A stretch of DNA of 64,000 nt from Ischnura elegans. Its lineage: Eukaryota; Arthropoda; Insecta; Odonata; Coenagrionidae. The notes under the pieces were generated by a model. The model made no database searches. It was not told the origin of the DNA and saw only the letters and a program-made list of their open reading frames with translations. Positions 21,817 through 33,400 of the stretch are shown here, piece after piece. Positions within the stretch are counted from its first letter, which is position 1; each line of letters opens with the position of its first letter. A program made the translations under genes and the position numbers. The stretch covers positions 7,440,001-7,504,000 of the forward strand of contig NC_060252.1 of the NCBI RefSeq assembly GCF_921293095.1, read 5' to 3'.

Positions 21817-22799
21817 GCATGTAAACTGTATATGCCAAATATGTGAAGTTAATTAGTAAATTAAAATAACTATATGGTCACTTCTTTTGGCACAAGCTGA
21901 CCGACAGTATAGAATGATAAAGCATTTTTAGAAAGATAAAGCACGCGCTGGCACCGAATGTTTTACTTGGGGAGGATCACCTAGTGATGCAAAGGGTCGA
22001 TCTTTATAATTAAGAGTTACCGGGGTGATTGTTAGAGGACAGTGTGGCCTAAGGTCAGTGTCCCATGGAGGAATGGCACCGCATCTTACGAGAGGCAAGT
22101 CAACTAGAATAACATTGCCAACCTTCAATTGGACGCACTCAGTGTTAACAAACGCTGTCCTCACCTTTTGTATTCTTGTTTTATTTTAATTTTTAATCAT
22201 TTGACAACATGAAGAAGTCCTTTGAATTCAAAATGGAGGTCACTGGTCCGAATCCTGATGACGACTTGAAATATTTTTTACTTTTCTTTTCAGGAAAATT
22301 ATTTGAAAACGGTATTTACCATGTTTTTCCTTTATAATGCTTGATATAACTTTATTTTCGTGGACAATTGCTCTTTGATTTCATCAGGGGTATTTTTATA
22401 CACTCTAAAAATGAAAATACTAACATTCTAACATTAGTACCTAGAAATGATTTAACAATTAATTGTGTAGAAAGTGATATCGATGGCGTATTTGTAATGG
22501 AAACATTATTCTTTTTCAGCCAAGCGTTTAAGTTTTTTGAGATGTCGTTTACAACTAAAAGATTTTTCTTCTTCTCACTTATTTTTTGCGCACCGCTTTT
22601 GTACACACGTTTCATGCTAGCACATAAAAGAACATGAAACTCTCTTACTAACCAAACCAGCAATCATTGACTTACGCGAGGAAAAATACAGAATAGTTGC
22701 GCCATGCACGTCTATCCCCAATCAAGAATCGCCTCCTTTGCAAGAGGCACTGACTTTCACAGTTCATGATACAGTAAGAGCTACTTTGGATGATCCGAT
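21817..22799. other. Duplicated non-coding sequence with two short conserved tracts
   Basis: It is collinear with B 57,080-58,270. It holds a tRNA-like B box region (22,240-22,255, perfect GGTTCGAATCC in B at 57,647-57,657). It also holds a protein-like tract at 22,672-22,745 (DLREEKY, APCTSIPNQESPPLQ) that is open in both copies. No full gene could be built. Confidence 0.45.
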
Positions 22800-23950
22800 C
22801 GTTAAGAGCCCCGTTTAGCGCGACTTCATTCGGTCATAAAATGCCGAAGAGGGAGAGGGGGTGGTTCCTTGCAGGGGACATTCTCCCTCCTTTAATAATA
22901 TACGGATGGGGATGAAGCCGTTAAGTGGTGACGAGACGTAAAGTTCCTTCGGGTGAGGGAGGGGATATCTCTTCGGTCTTCAAGGGCCGCTATTAACTGA
23001 GGCTATTGACTGAGAAGATTTCGCCAACCCCTGGGCCACATTTTGACGACCTCGAGAAAACCTTTTTTTTAAGATACAATACCATAATATGTACAAGAGA
23101 ATTTTCAAAATAGTTTCCATAAAATGGAATCCGTTCGAATAATTTATACTGCCAGAAAATGCATTGGCCGCACAAAAGCAAAGTAACACCATTGAAAGCC
23201 TAAATTTTTTGGATTCCAAAACATACAGCACAGTCAGAAGAAAGAAGTCCGTAAATTTTAACGAAAATTAAATTTTAACAACAAAAGCACGGAAATGAAT
23301 TTTCTAAAACGAAGAAAGAAGCAGTATTTCTTTTGACATCTACGAGGCTATTCTAGATTTTGGATAATTTTTCTGAATCTGAATACTAATTCTACTTGGT
23401 TTTCAAGGCCGAAACATGCCAAATTTAAAAAAGCACTCTCAATGTAATGTAATGGTATTTGGGAAATCGTTGGGCGGACGTAATGGAGCCAAAGTTGGGC
23501 AAAAACATTTTCCGTAACTTAAATCAATTTGGCTTCGCATTTATTTACAATGGAAGTATATTAAGTGATTCCAATGCAACCCTCGGGAAACTACTCCTGG
23601 AAATAGGATATTGAGCAGAGAATTTCAATAGTATATTAAAAACATACAATCGATTTCTCCGCGGTTTAAAGGTGGCTCAAAAATTCTCTATCACTCTGAT
23701 CTAACGAACTCTAAGAAATTTTCCGAAGCGTAGTGACAGTCGTGACACTTTGCACATGCAGGTTTAGTGCGCTGAAACGTTGCTGAACGTTGCGGAAAAG
23801 GTAGCCAACATTTACTCCGCAGTCAACTTCCCAAATGGTTATGCAAAATAGGGGCTAAATATCAACAAACACAAATAAGTGCGTAATAATTCAATAGCCA
23901 TACTAAAATGCTCTGGAATTCGTGATAGGTATTGCAAAGATTTAAAAAAA
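22800..23950. other. Copy-A-only segment
   Basis: No counterpart exists in B, which instead carries the Harbinger and hAT insertions and other sequence. A GC/G-rich patch lies at 22,840-22,980. No gene was recognised. Confidence 0.45.
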
Positions 23951-26051
23951 AAAAAATTGTCAGCAACATCAGCACATCACGTGGACAAAATTTTGGATGA
24001 CGGACGTCTTCATGAGCTGGCCGCTCTCAGACGCCATTGAGCTTTGCGTTTATTTATTCCGCCACTCTGCAATCCAATGGTACATAGTAATAAAATTTTG
24101 GAATGGCACTAGGACTTCTAATAATCTGTTGAATTGCATAATTTCTTAGGTCCAAGAGAAAAATACTAACATTGATTTACAGATACTGAAATAAAACATA
24201 AGTGTAAAAAATATAGAAATGTATTGATCGTAGACCAATTAGAAAGATGGCTTACCACAACCGAAAATTATTGCAAATAAATAATTGAAAATTTATCGCG
24301 TGTACACACATTTTATATTAACAGGAAATTCGATTGAAGATAATTTAAGATAACGTTACAAAAATATTGTAAATGCAATGAAGTGTTAGCAAAAGGGGTA
24401 CCACAAATACTGAACCATATACCTAAAAACCTGGTTAATCTAACAAGAGTGGTGAAAGTAAAAAAAGAGACATGGATCGTAGCCAAAGAAAATGTAACAT
24501 TATTATACTTGGTAACGTCGAATACATTCAGTCATGATATATGCGTAATGGTCAATATGTACTATAAATTGGTTCAGATCTTTTAGACGTAATTTTTCCA
24601 CGTTGTTTTTCTGTTTGAGCCGCCATTCTTACGATTTAAATGGTACTTTCTTTCTTCTTTCACTCAAATACGACCACTGCTAATCAAATGACAGTCGACG
24701 ATGATCTAAGGACATCTTCTTTGACGCTTTCCTACTTACAAAACTAGGACTTGATAGCTTGGTTTTCTGGACACTCCACTGATCTCCCGGGTAGCGGTTG
24801 GAGGCCGAATGGGGACACATGGCCCTCCCCTTTGACATCGGTGGTGATTACCCTTGTGACCTTACTACAACCTCATGGTATGTTTTTCGCCAACAAAAGT
24901 AGTTAATAAAAAGTATTTTCCCATGACCATGAACCTAGAATATGGCATGGCATCGATATATTATTCTTATCCATGCAAGGATGACGCAAGCATTTACTAA
25001 AAGTACATGATAATAAAATCAGTAATATTATCATAAAGCATATTTGAAGCAAAACGACTAAGATAATAAGCAGGGAAAACAACATGAACAGAACGGACTT
25101 ATATCTGTTTTTTTTTAAATCCCCATATGTCTAAATAACTTTGCATAATTGCACCCACATCATGATGTTAACTATATCCTACTTTCTGCTGAGTATTTGT
25201 GTGACTTCAATAAAATCAAGCAAATTATAATAATGTATTTCACACCAGTAAAATAAACGCAATCAAAGGCTAAATTCATTAACATGAATGCATAAATAAT
25301 AAATGTAGCCATAGCTTTCATCGAAAACCAATTGATAAATGGTTATAATAATTATATTTAGATGGCAGAACAGCTTCTCGAGAGAAAACCAGCATGATTA
25401 CATAAAAACAGCATTGAACAAAGGACATAAGCAAAAAAAGAAATGGAAAAACCGCAGTACCTCAAATCTTTATTAATTAAAGATTGTACTACATGTACTA
25501 ACAAAAAATAGGATTTCCTAAAATTAAAAAATCAAGCCTAAGAACTTATTTTAAGAAATAAATTAGAATGGATTAATGGAATTACCTGTTTATTTTACAT
25601 ACAACACCTATTATCAATGCATATCAACTAAAATTTTTTTAAGACCTGTGAAAATAAATACAAATAAAAAAGATATAAAATAAAATATCATCGTCATTTC
25701 CAACAAAAGAACATTACAGTGATAGTAAAAAAATTATATTAGATGCATTTTAAATTATTTTTATTTTTTAAAAAGGCAGAAAATCATTTATAGTTTTGAG
25801 AAAACATAAAACTAAACAAATTCTACACAAAAAATTGGTACATTCATAAAAATTCAAAATATAATTAAATTACGTGATTATTAAATCATTAATATTATCA
25901 TAAAACATATATCAAGCGAAACAACTTAAATAATACACAAGGAAAACAATACAAATTGAACAAAATTACTAAGACCCAAAACTTGGGTAAATTTTATCAT
26001 CGCACAACTCAATAGTACATAGAATATCAACAGAATATGAGATGACACTAA
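23951..26051. other. AT-rich duplicated sequence
   Basis: It is collinear with B 59,490-62,086, apart from the MITE at 60,172-60,354 and a few hundred extra bases of CCCTT-rich sequence in B at about 60,540-60,900. No coding signal was seen. Confidence 0.5.
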
Positions 26052-26203
26052 GATACCACACTGCTTTAGCCAGAGGAAAGTCTAACGTAACCAATCAATT
26101 CTGAATTAACAACAATGAATTATAAAATCACATTACAAATGGTATGGCATAGACTTTCCTCTGTTACTCCACCTCCCCACGTAGAGGGAGCAGTTTGGAT
26201 TTG

Positions 26204-26347
26204 AGGGGGTGGGGGGGTGGGGGGGTGGGGAGGGATTGATAGTAAAGGAAGGGACGATTAGTGTTAGTGCTACTACTACTACAGCAAGCACACAAATCAC
26301 TCACTCACTCACTCACTCAGATTAAGCAACATTCACACACACACACC
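26204..26347 (+). repeat. Low-complexity cluster: G-runs, CTA, TCAC and CA repeats
   Basis: G-runs of 4-7 separated by single T (26,204-26,234) could form a G-quadruplex. They are followed by (CTA)n near 26,269-26,282, (TCAC)n near 26,297-26,319 and (CA)n near 26,331-26,347. Four different simple repeats within 150 bp suggest a replication-slippage-prone spot. Confidence 0.8.
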
Positions 26348-26574
26348 TACGATACACCCCATGATAATCTAAAGTGGGTACGCATCGACCGCAACTGTCG
26401 CCTGACGTCGAAAACAATACATTACTAACTTCCTAGCTAAGACACCTAAGTACCTATTTAGTACTATTTAATTTCCTAGTGTATAAGCTACGCATGTCGA
26501 CGACTTAAGAATATAATTTCCTACTCTCCTGCCTACATCCCCCGTAAAACTGTACACAAACAAAACAACACACA

Positions 26575-26773
26575 TCACATCAAATAAATTACAATAAAGA
26601 CAATACAATAAAGCACACAGCAATAAAAAAGCACACTCAAATAGTCCACAGCCGACTTATGAATAAAACACGACTCCAGGCCTTTCTCTTCTTCAGTTTC
26701 TTCAGTCTTCGGCTCTTGAGAGATACTTCGATTCGCCTCTTCTCCAGAACAAGGCAGCATTATGCAGAATCAC
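26575..26773 (-). other. Candidate 3' exon, minus strand, with a small acidic/membrane-tail ORF
   Basis: The acceptor is TTTTAATTTGCAACAG (AG opposite 26,774-26,775). An ATG at 26,760 opens 61 codons: an acidic N-terminal half (EEANRSISQEPKTEETEEEK) and a hydrophobic C-terminal stretch (LSVLFYCCVLYCIVFIVIYL) that could span a membrane. The GAAGAC/GAAGAA-rich sense strand resembles the exons at 27.7 and 28.4-28.9 kb. There is no second copy in this window to test it against. The function is unknown. Confidence 0.3.
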
Positions 26774-26775
26774 CT

Positions 26776-27713
26776 GTTGCAAATTAAAAGGAACAATTGT
26801 TCTAAGAATGCAACTACCGCGTCGAGGTTTTCCCCCTGTATAAAAAATTTAATTTGCAATAAGTAATACTATGGAAAGATAGGCATAGTCAGCAACAGAT
26901 GAGGAACTTCAAATAAAACCTTATCCCAATGCATGCAGTATGATAGAAGATGATTTTGAAGATGACGGGGATAAATTTATTCCTACTTTGAGTAAACCGA
27001 AGTTGCGAGCGTATTAAGTTAAGGCGCTATAATTTACTGCATAATTTTTACACTGATTTTTTTTAAAAAGATTCACTGTGATAACATTGTGCTTTAACTA
27101 TTGCAGCACTAGTAAATAAAATAGTGTAGCACTGCATGGTTGCGTTAATGATTGCACAGCCATTAGACTTGTGGCATGACCTACTTTCGCATTAATGTCA
27201 GAGAAACACATTATTTCTAACAAATTATTCGGGAAAATAAAACATTTACAAATAGTTAATATAAGGATATAACTGAGAATATTAATTAGGCCGGTATAAG
27301 GAGAAATAAGAATGAATAGCATCGTGTAATAAAAATGAAGGATCAAAATAAATATTATAAACATTATTGGGAAATATCGATTAAAAGGCTTCCTTCGTCA
27401 TCCATTTTCGAAAAATATAAAGTCATCAATGAATATTACTAGGGAGAGATCCGTTCTCTCAAGAGAACGTGAAGAAGAACTTATCGATGCAAGGCGATTC
27501 TATTATAAAAATAATTTACGATTAGAGGCTCATAAATTATGATAATTAATTGGAAAAACAATACGAAATGAAGCAAGTGACCAAATTTCGTTATTACCAT
27601 AACAAAACTACATGTTGTCATAAAGTGGCTAGCTTTTATTTTGCTTTTCATTTTAAGTATCAAAAATATGTGTATTAGTTGAAAAGGAAATAAGTGAATC
27701 CCATTCCTACCGT
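26776..27713. other. AT-rich stretch, candidate intron on the minus strand
   Basis: The frames here are hydrophobic by composition only. No repeat or RNA signal was seen. Confidence 0.4.
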
Positions 27714-27802
27714 TAAGAAGAGTCGTCCAATCCGTTCTGAAGTCTTCTTATTCCAGATCAGTTCTGTCTTCTCCCAAATTCGAATTCCATTCTGGGAGAA
27801 AA
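27714..27802 (-). other. Candidate 89-bp internal exon, minus strand
   Basis: The minus strand has CATTTTTTCTCCCAG, then 89 bases, then ACG|GTAGGA. Frame 1 is open throughout (NGIRIWEKTELIWNKK and on). The repeated GAAGAC/GAAGACAGAA wording links it to the exons at 28.4-28.9 kb. The acceptor is strong and the donor is moderate. Confidence 0.35.
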
Positions 27803-28229
27803 AATGCTATGGAGAGAAAAAATGCGTATTTTAACAGAAATTCAGCATTTAAAACGTGAAAAGACAGAACAAATAGCACTTGAATATCAAATTACTGTTG
27901 CAGTTATTAAAAATGATAACTGTTCATATATTACCAAGAGAATTATATATTTAATTAAGATAAATCGTAAAATTGACAAATATAAAGTTTATTTAGTGAG
28001 AGAATTTTATTTGCACTCACAGACCTTTGCAATTTATTTCTAATATCACCCAAAGTTAAAAAAAAACTATAATTCTTTGACTTTTAAATTGACTTAATGT
28101 TCTTTAAAAAGAGTATGATATTCACTGGATAAATAAATTGATTTCATCAAGTAAATAAGGATTTTAATTTCAAAGTGAGGTATTACAAAATATGAATTTG
28201 AGGTAAAGTAGAATGTAATCTTACTGCAA

Positions 28230-28329
28230 CGAGATGGCGCCGCGCTTCTCATGAAAACAAGAAGCATTCCGTCGTATGTCCTCTTCGACCGTTGTCTTCT
28301 GCTCTTAGGGCTTCAGGGATGACTTGAGC
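28230..28329 (-). other. Candidate terminal exon, unit 1, minus strand
   Basis: It begins after CTACCTCTCCCTAG (AG opposite 28,330-28,331). One frame reads AQVIPEALRAEDNGRRG and stops soon after. It lacks the ALIWA ending of units 2 and 3, so it is the most divergent or the most decayed unit. Confidence 0.3.
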
Positions 28330-28425
28330 CTAGGGAGAGGTAGGATTAGTAGGCACATGCAAGCATATAAAAACCCTTACACCCCAAAAAGCAAACTCTA
28401 AACGCCTAGCCTTACGTTACGCAAG

Positions 28426-28586
28426 TTATTCAGCCCTACTGGCCCAAATCAAAGCTAACACTTTCACTGCCTTCTTCTTGAGGTCCTCTTTCGTCGTCTT
28501 CTGTCTTCTATTCTTCAAATCCAAAGATGACTTCGCGGTCTTCTTATCGATGTTCTCCACGGTCGTTGTCTTCTGCTCTTCAAAAC
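28426..28586 (-). other. Candidate terminal exon, unit 2, minus strand
   Basis: It begins after CTACCTCTCCACAG (AG opposite 28,587-28,588). Two leading bases are followed by an open frame of 52 codons: FEEQKTTTVENIDKK ... LKKKAVKVLALIWASRAE and a stop at 28,426. It is lysine-rich with a hydrophobic end. The internal GGATTTGAAGAA segment matches unit 3 but is shifted by a 7-base indel. I do not recognise the family. Confidence 0.35.
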
Positions 28587-28819
28587 CTGTGGAGAGGTAG
28601 GATTAGTATGCACATACAAAAATAAAAAAACCCTTGCTCTTAAAAATCCCCAAAGCCTCGCATGCACTTTACGACAACATACACGGGGTATCTTTGCAGT
28701 TAAACCAAGTGAAAGTCCCATTCCTGTACGATGCAATGGATTAGCGTGTAAACTAAACTTTGGTTCAAAAGACTAAAAATAACGCACGCGTATAATCGCC
28801 TAGCCTTACGTTACGCAAT

Positions 28820-28921
28820 TTAATCGGCCCTAACAGCCCAAATCAAAGCTAACGTACGCATAATCTTCTTGTTGCGGTCCTCTTCTGACTTCTTTTCTTC
28901 AAATCCAGCGATGGCTTCATT
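28820..28921 (-). other. Candidate terminal exon, unit 3, minus strand
   Basis: It begins after CTACCTCTCCACAG (AG opposite 28,922-28,923). The frame NEAIAGFEEKKSEED ... TLALIWAVRAD stops at 28,820. Its ending is nearly the same as unit 2. The splice phase differs from unit 2, so the two could not be used interchangeably after the same upstream exon without changing frame. Confidence 0.35.
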
Positions 28922-29060
28922 CTGTGGAGAGGTAGGATTAGTACGAACATAAAAAACTATGCATAACACTTCCATCCCAACCCTCCCCAAAGCAAAACCA
29001 AAATCCAAATACCAAAACACAAGATAATTTAACCATAACACACATACCCCCACCTAACTT

Positions 29061-30359
29061 TTCGTTTTGAGCTCATTATCTAAGTAAACCATACTAAAGG
29101 TTTATGGAGCATGCTATATTTGTAACAATTTTGGTACCATACCTTTAGCGCTATTTTCATCATTTTCTTATCTTTGTTTTTGGCCAATTACCTTCGTGAA
29201 TTTTTTCACTCGCGTGATTTGTTACCAGTTACCATTAACCTTTGATTAGTTGCAACCATTTAACCATGTGTTTATATTTTTCTCTCCGAGTCTATTTTGA
29301 CTCTGTACACTCTGTTCATACCACGTATGGAGATCTCCATAACCTTTATACCTTGATTCGTACCTCGAGTTATTAATGTGTAAATGTGTATGTATGTGAA
29401 AAGACGCATAAATATAAAGCCAGAGGATTGTGCACAACTGTCTCCCAACTCGTAAGTCTCCCGAGAAACTCCTAGCGATGAAAAGCCTATCACTCAAGCC
29501 CCAACATTGAAGCCTATATCTTCCATGAATTTCTGTGCAGCCGATGACTTGATTTTCTTCATTTGGTGATTTCACTTTCCGTTGTTCCGGAGACAGTTTA
29601 TCCCTTCTCTATCATTCTGCAAAAATGAAAAAAGAGAGTTCAAGTTAGTTTTCATGTCCGAAAATACCAATGAAAAGAAGCCTTTATTGAATTCAAACTT
29701 TGTTAGCCTATTGCTCAGGAGATTTTAAAAATTAATGAATTGGTCGAATACCAAATTTTACGGACGGTTATTAGGTAATAAAGAGCAATGATCAGCATTG
29801 TTCAAATAAATGCGGTATTTTATACATTACTTAGAATTTCATTACGTCCATATTTGATCAATAGATGATGCTTCTTTCCCTTCGGCAGATTGTGCAGTTA
29901 ATAGCACGAGCAAAGCGGAAATTAAATAAAGCAGTCATTGGAAAGATACAAAATTTATAAAAGCATCATGTTCTTTTAATATTCCCATACATTGATCTCC
30001 TCTTCTCTGAACACTCATATAAAACAAAAACAAAGCCAAATATCAGCTACCACTGAGAAATATGTCGAAAAAATATTGTTGTTTAAGTGATCGGTATTCA
30101 TTTGCCATGCCGGGAGGGTTTGGTTTATATCCAACGTTGCTCCAATACTCGTGTTGAAAAAGATTCACCGCCGTGTTTTTCCGGTATCTAAGTAACCATT
30201 TCCTTCAACATACTCATTAAGGTATGAAAAATTACTCCTCATACTAATTGCGTAAAAGATGGTACACTGATTAGTCAAAAATCACTCATCCAAAATTAGC
30301 AACGAAATATCACACTATATTCAATGTTTCTTGATCAAATGGGAATAAAATGGTCCAGG
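29061..30359. other. Mostly unassigned sequence with one more candidate minus-strand acceptor
   Basis: A pyrimidine-rich tract and GCAG lie opposite 29,617 and onward. Shortly inside, an ATG frame reads MKKIKSSAAQKFMEDIG and ends after about 22 codons. A longer frame in another phase (29,246-29,575) starts at GTG and looks like chance. 29,640-30,359 shows nothing recognisable. Confidence 0.35.
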
Positions 30360-31390
30360 TTTTCAATCCACTAAAAGGAGACATTGAAGCCCTACTTCAA
30401 GTTTATACGGGACTAATTGAGGAAATAGTCACGATTGAAGAATAACTAGAAAATATGGATTAGGAAATCGAAATGGAAGAGGAGAAAGGCTTCTGGACTT
30501 TGCACATAAAACTAAATAGTAGTCGCCAGTGTACTATGTAAAAATTATATGTGAAGAAGATAAACATGGAAAATGCCAGGAGACAAAAAAGATTTCAACT
30601 AGACTATGTTTTAGTAAATCAGAGGTTTAGGAATCAAATTATGTCCTGCATTAGCTACCCTGCGGCGGATATCGTCAGTGATCATAATGTAGTGATGATG
30701 CAATGTCATATGAAATTAAAGAAATCAGCGACAAACTCATAGCAATTTGAGTAAACAAATGAGCGAAAATATCAACAGGCCTTTCAAGAAGTAGTGGAGA
30801 GCAAGATAGATGTAAATCTGACTGAGAAATCAGTGGAGAACAGGTGGAAAATATCAAAAGTGGGAAAAACGAGATTTGTCGCTTTGCGAGGAAAGCTAGA
30901 GAAGCGTGAATGATGAACACATGCAAGGACGTAAAAAATGACATCGTCCAAGGAAAAGTGGGAGCGTCGTATAGAATAGCGAGGAGCCATTTTGAAGAAT
31001 AGAGCAAAAGATTTTATACAATAAGGGAAAATTATGGTATTATTTTGATTGAAAACGAAGAAAGATCCGAGAGATGGAAAGAACACCTGGTAGTACTATA
31101 CAATAGAAGCTAACTAGAGAGAGAGAGAATAAGAGGAGACTGAATTTGAAAAGTTTGAGTTCGTAGCGAGCATCTTAAGATCAGAATTTGACGCTGCAGT
31201 AACACACCTGCGAAAGAATGAGGCCCCAGGAATAGATGACATTCCAGCAGAGCTTATCAAAATAGTAGGAGAAATGGTCTTAACTCAACTGTATAAAATT
31301 ATCTGCAAAATGTACTTAAAATTAGATTTACCTAGTCACTTCCATAAAAACATCCTCATGCCTATGCCTAAAAAGAAGAAATCTGAGAAG
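30360..31390 (+). pseudogene. LINE fragment: endonuclease end, linker and start of RT
   Basis: In order there are GLGNRNGRGERLLDF (about 30,455, endonuclease), RQKRFQLDYVLVNQRFRNQ (about 30,580-30,640, endonuclease end with SDHNVVM), a lysine-rich linker, then RKNEAPGIDDIPAELIK (about 31,215-31,265) and LPSHFHKNILMPMPKKK (about 31,330-31,380), the first RT blocks. It breaks off before the catalytic motifs. Several frameshifts and stops are present. It is the same family type as the remnant at 33,850-36,010. 31,391-31,589 shows no further homology. Confidence 0.75.
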
Positions 31391-31589
31391 TGCGAAGACA
31401 GGGACAAGAAGACTGACGACAAATGCGTCGAAGAAACTGACAACAGAGTAATTTCTACAACCTTAAATATTGGAGTAGAGTCATCTGAAAAATCAAAACG
31501 GAATATTTATTTATTGGGTGTATGCAACTTAATTTAAGTTGAATTTCGATATTTTGCTTGATGAATCGTTGACGGACCATATAACTTCA

Positions 31590-32787
31590 TCTACATCTAC
31601 ATAATACCCTGCGAGCCACCTCTAGGGTGTTTGGCAGGGGGTGATCAATCACCAGCATGCAGCATGCATTTGGACTCCCACATGCACACCACACCGTCCA
31701 AAAAACGTCCCGTATAATAACAAACTATACTACTATATGCTGTTAGAAATAGAATATAGAATAGAAATTCAGAAACATGCTTTAAGTTTTACATAGGTTA
31801 GTAGGCTACACTACAAGTCATGCAATCTATTTACGAGGTCTATTTCTGACGTTATAATCTCTTATTGATCGAGGAAAAAATGACATTCGGAATCTGTCTG
31901 TTCTGCAATCTATCTCTCTTATTTTATTTATATGATCTGATCTTCCGTAGTACGTTGGCGTACGCAAGATATGGTTAACTTCGTCAGAAAAGACACTGCT
32001 CTTGAATTTATCTAAAAGGTTTAGTCTATTTTTCAATCTACGGTCAGACAGAGATTCCCATCCGAGTTTATCTAAGAGGTCAGTTACACTAACAAGACTA
32101 TCGTAACGACCTTTCACATACCTGGCAGCTCTTCTTTGCACGCGTTCTAACTCTGTTATTAAGCCTTTTTCATGAGGGTCCCAAACACTGGCAGCGTATT
32201 CCAAATGTGGTCTAACGAGGGAAAAGTAGCTAATTTCTCTCACTTTGTCGTCGCACTTTCCTAATATTCTTTTAACAAAACCCATTTTACGATTAGCTTG
32301 ACCGGTTATTTCTCGAATATGTTTATTCCACGATAGATCATTATTGATTCTAACCCCTAGATATTTCACGGATTCAACTCCCTTTACTGGGTGCCCCGAA
32401 TGATATAGGTACGCTGTAGGGAGTTATTCTTCTTCCAGAAATTCATTACGACGCATTTTTCCAAATTTAATTCTAACTGCCAAGCATCGCACCAAGCTTG
32501 GATAGCAGCAAGGTCATTCGTTAGTTCATCTATATCTTTGCTGGAACGGATTTCTCTGTAAACTACAGCATCGCCTGCAAATAATCGTAACTTACTCTGC
32601 ACTACTTCGCCAATGTCGTTTATATAAAGAAGGAATAGGAGTGGGCCAATGACACTACCCTGAGGAACGCCAGAAGTGACTCTAACCTCATTGGAGACTG
32701 CACCGTCTAATACTACTCTTTGGACGCGGTCGCTCAAAAATTCTCTAATCCAGGAAATGACATCTTCGTCTGATGAGTAAAGGCACT
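31590..32787 (-). mobile_element. Jockey/CR1-like LINE, 3' half, part of a 5'-inverted insertion
   Basis: The 3' end on the minus strand is CACCCTAGAGGTGGCTCGC followed by ATGTAGATGTAGATGAAG, the TAGATG-type terminus of an arthropod LINE group. The RT end occupies 31,827-32,785. The element stops abruptly near 32,787, where the same element continues on the opposite strand. Confidence 0.8.
31827..32785 (-). pseudogene. LINE reverse transcriptase, palm to C-terminus, frameshifted
   Basis: The upstream frame (32,384-32,785) has SWIREFLSDRVQRVVLDG, GVPQGSVIGPLLFLLYIND and LFAGDAVVYR. The last is the catalytic F-x-D-D box with its first Asp changed to Gly (about 32,570-32,581). A single-base shift at about 32,415-32,430 moves to the downstream frame (to 31,827): KYLGVRINNDLSWNKH, RPHLEYAASVWDP, LGWESLSDRRLKNRLNLL. 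The protein would be inactive from both lesions. The low number of defects marks it as one of the younger LINE copies here. The segment between the first RT blocks and SWIREF (about 100 residues) is missing. Confidence 0.85.
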
Positions 32788-33400
32788 GATGCATGGAAAT
32801 ACTTTATAGAAATGCTACGCCAAGGAACCAACGAATATATACCGCAAAAACTGAAATGTGATGCTAAAGAACATAGTAGTACAGAAAAGATGCTAGGAGG
32901 GAGATTAGAAAACTGTAGAACTTGCTGAAAACGTCCGTTACGCTTGGTGAAGGGACTAGAAACAGAAGAAGTTTCGCTGCGCAACGCACAAAAAACCAAC
33001 AATTCCAATGCGTATTATTATACTGTGAAATTTCAAGAAAAAAGTTCCCCATGAATTAGTCGAAAAAACACCAAAACATTTTGATGACATGCCAGATAGA
33101 TTCAGGAAAATTTTAAAACGTAGATACGTTATTTGAAAAAGATGGGGAACATAACACCGAAAGTATTGACAAAGCTGACACGTCTCACTAAAAAGTGTAT
33201 ACACTACGATCCCATTCACTGATGGACTGATGAAAGAGATTGCTACTCAGCGAGATGGCAAACTGCTTAAATAGAATAAATAGTAAATCTCCAGGTCCGG
33301 AGGGAATATCCGCGCGTGTCCTCGATGGGTTAACGCCACAGATCGCATCGTCCTTAGGAATAATATTCAAGGAGTCATTGTGTGATGGAAATACACCAAA
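32788..33400 (+). pseudogene. Inverted 5' segment of the same LINE (linker and first RT blocks)
   Basis: On the plus strand, AWKYFIEMLRQGTNEYIPQK (from about 32,791) is the pre-RT linker of jockey-type elements. MANCLNRINSKSPGPEGISA (from about 33,255) is the first RT block, ending near GNTPKW (33,400). It is head-to-head with the 3' half, exactly as twin-primed reverse transcription produces. Stops and shifts lie between the two blocks. Confidence 0.7.

Larger units (their letters stand above)
2200..26051. repeat. Copy A of a diverged segmental duplication
   Basis: This interval aligns collinearly, in the same orientation, with copy B (about 33,850-62,086). Exons, promoter motifs, SINE heads and old transposons are shared. 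Divergence is about 10-15% by eye, with many indels. Copy-A-only segments include about 7,080-7,310, 11,097-11,427, 15,868-17,030, 20,030-21,175, 21,299-21,808 and 22,800-23,950. The left edge lies in LINE sequence, so the exact breakpoint is uncertain. The right edge of visible homology is a TAA at 26,049-26,051, because copy B is interrupted there by a Harbinger element. The true duplicated unit may therefore extend further right, up to about 33.8 kb. Confidence 0.9.
28225..29060 (-). repeat. Three-unit imperfect tandem array carrying repeated 3' splice sites and terminal exons
   Basis: On the minus strand each unit contains TACTAATCCTACCTCTCC followed by CTAG or ACAG, i.e. a TACTAAT branch-point-like motif with a short pyrimidine tract and AG. 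A GAAGAC-rich exon follows. Units 2 and 3 end in GCTTTGATTTGGGC and a stop, then GCGTAACGTAAGGCTAGGCG. Unit 1 keeps the splice site and exon start but has a different 3' end. Confidence 0.65.
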
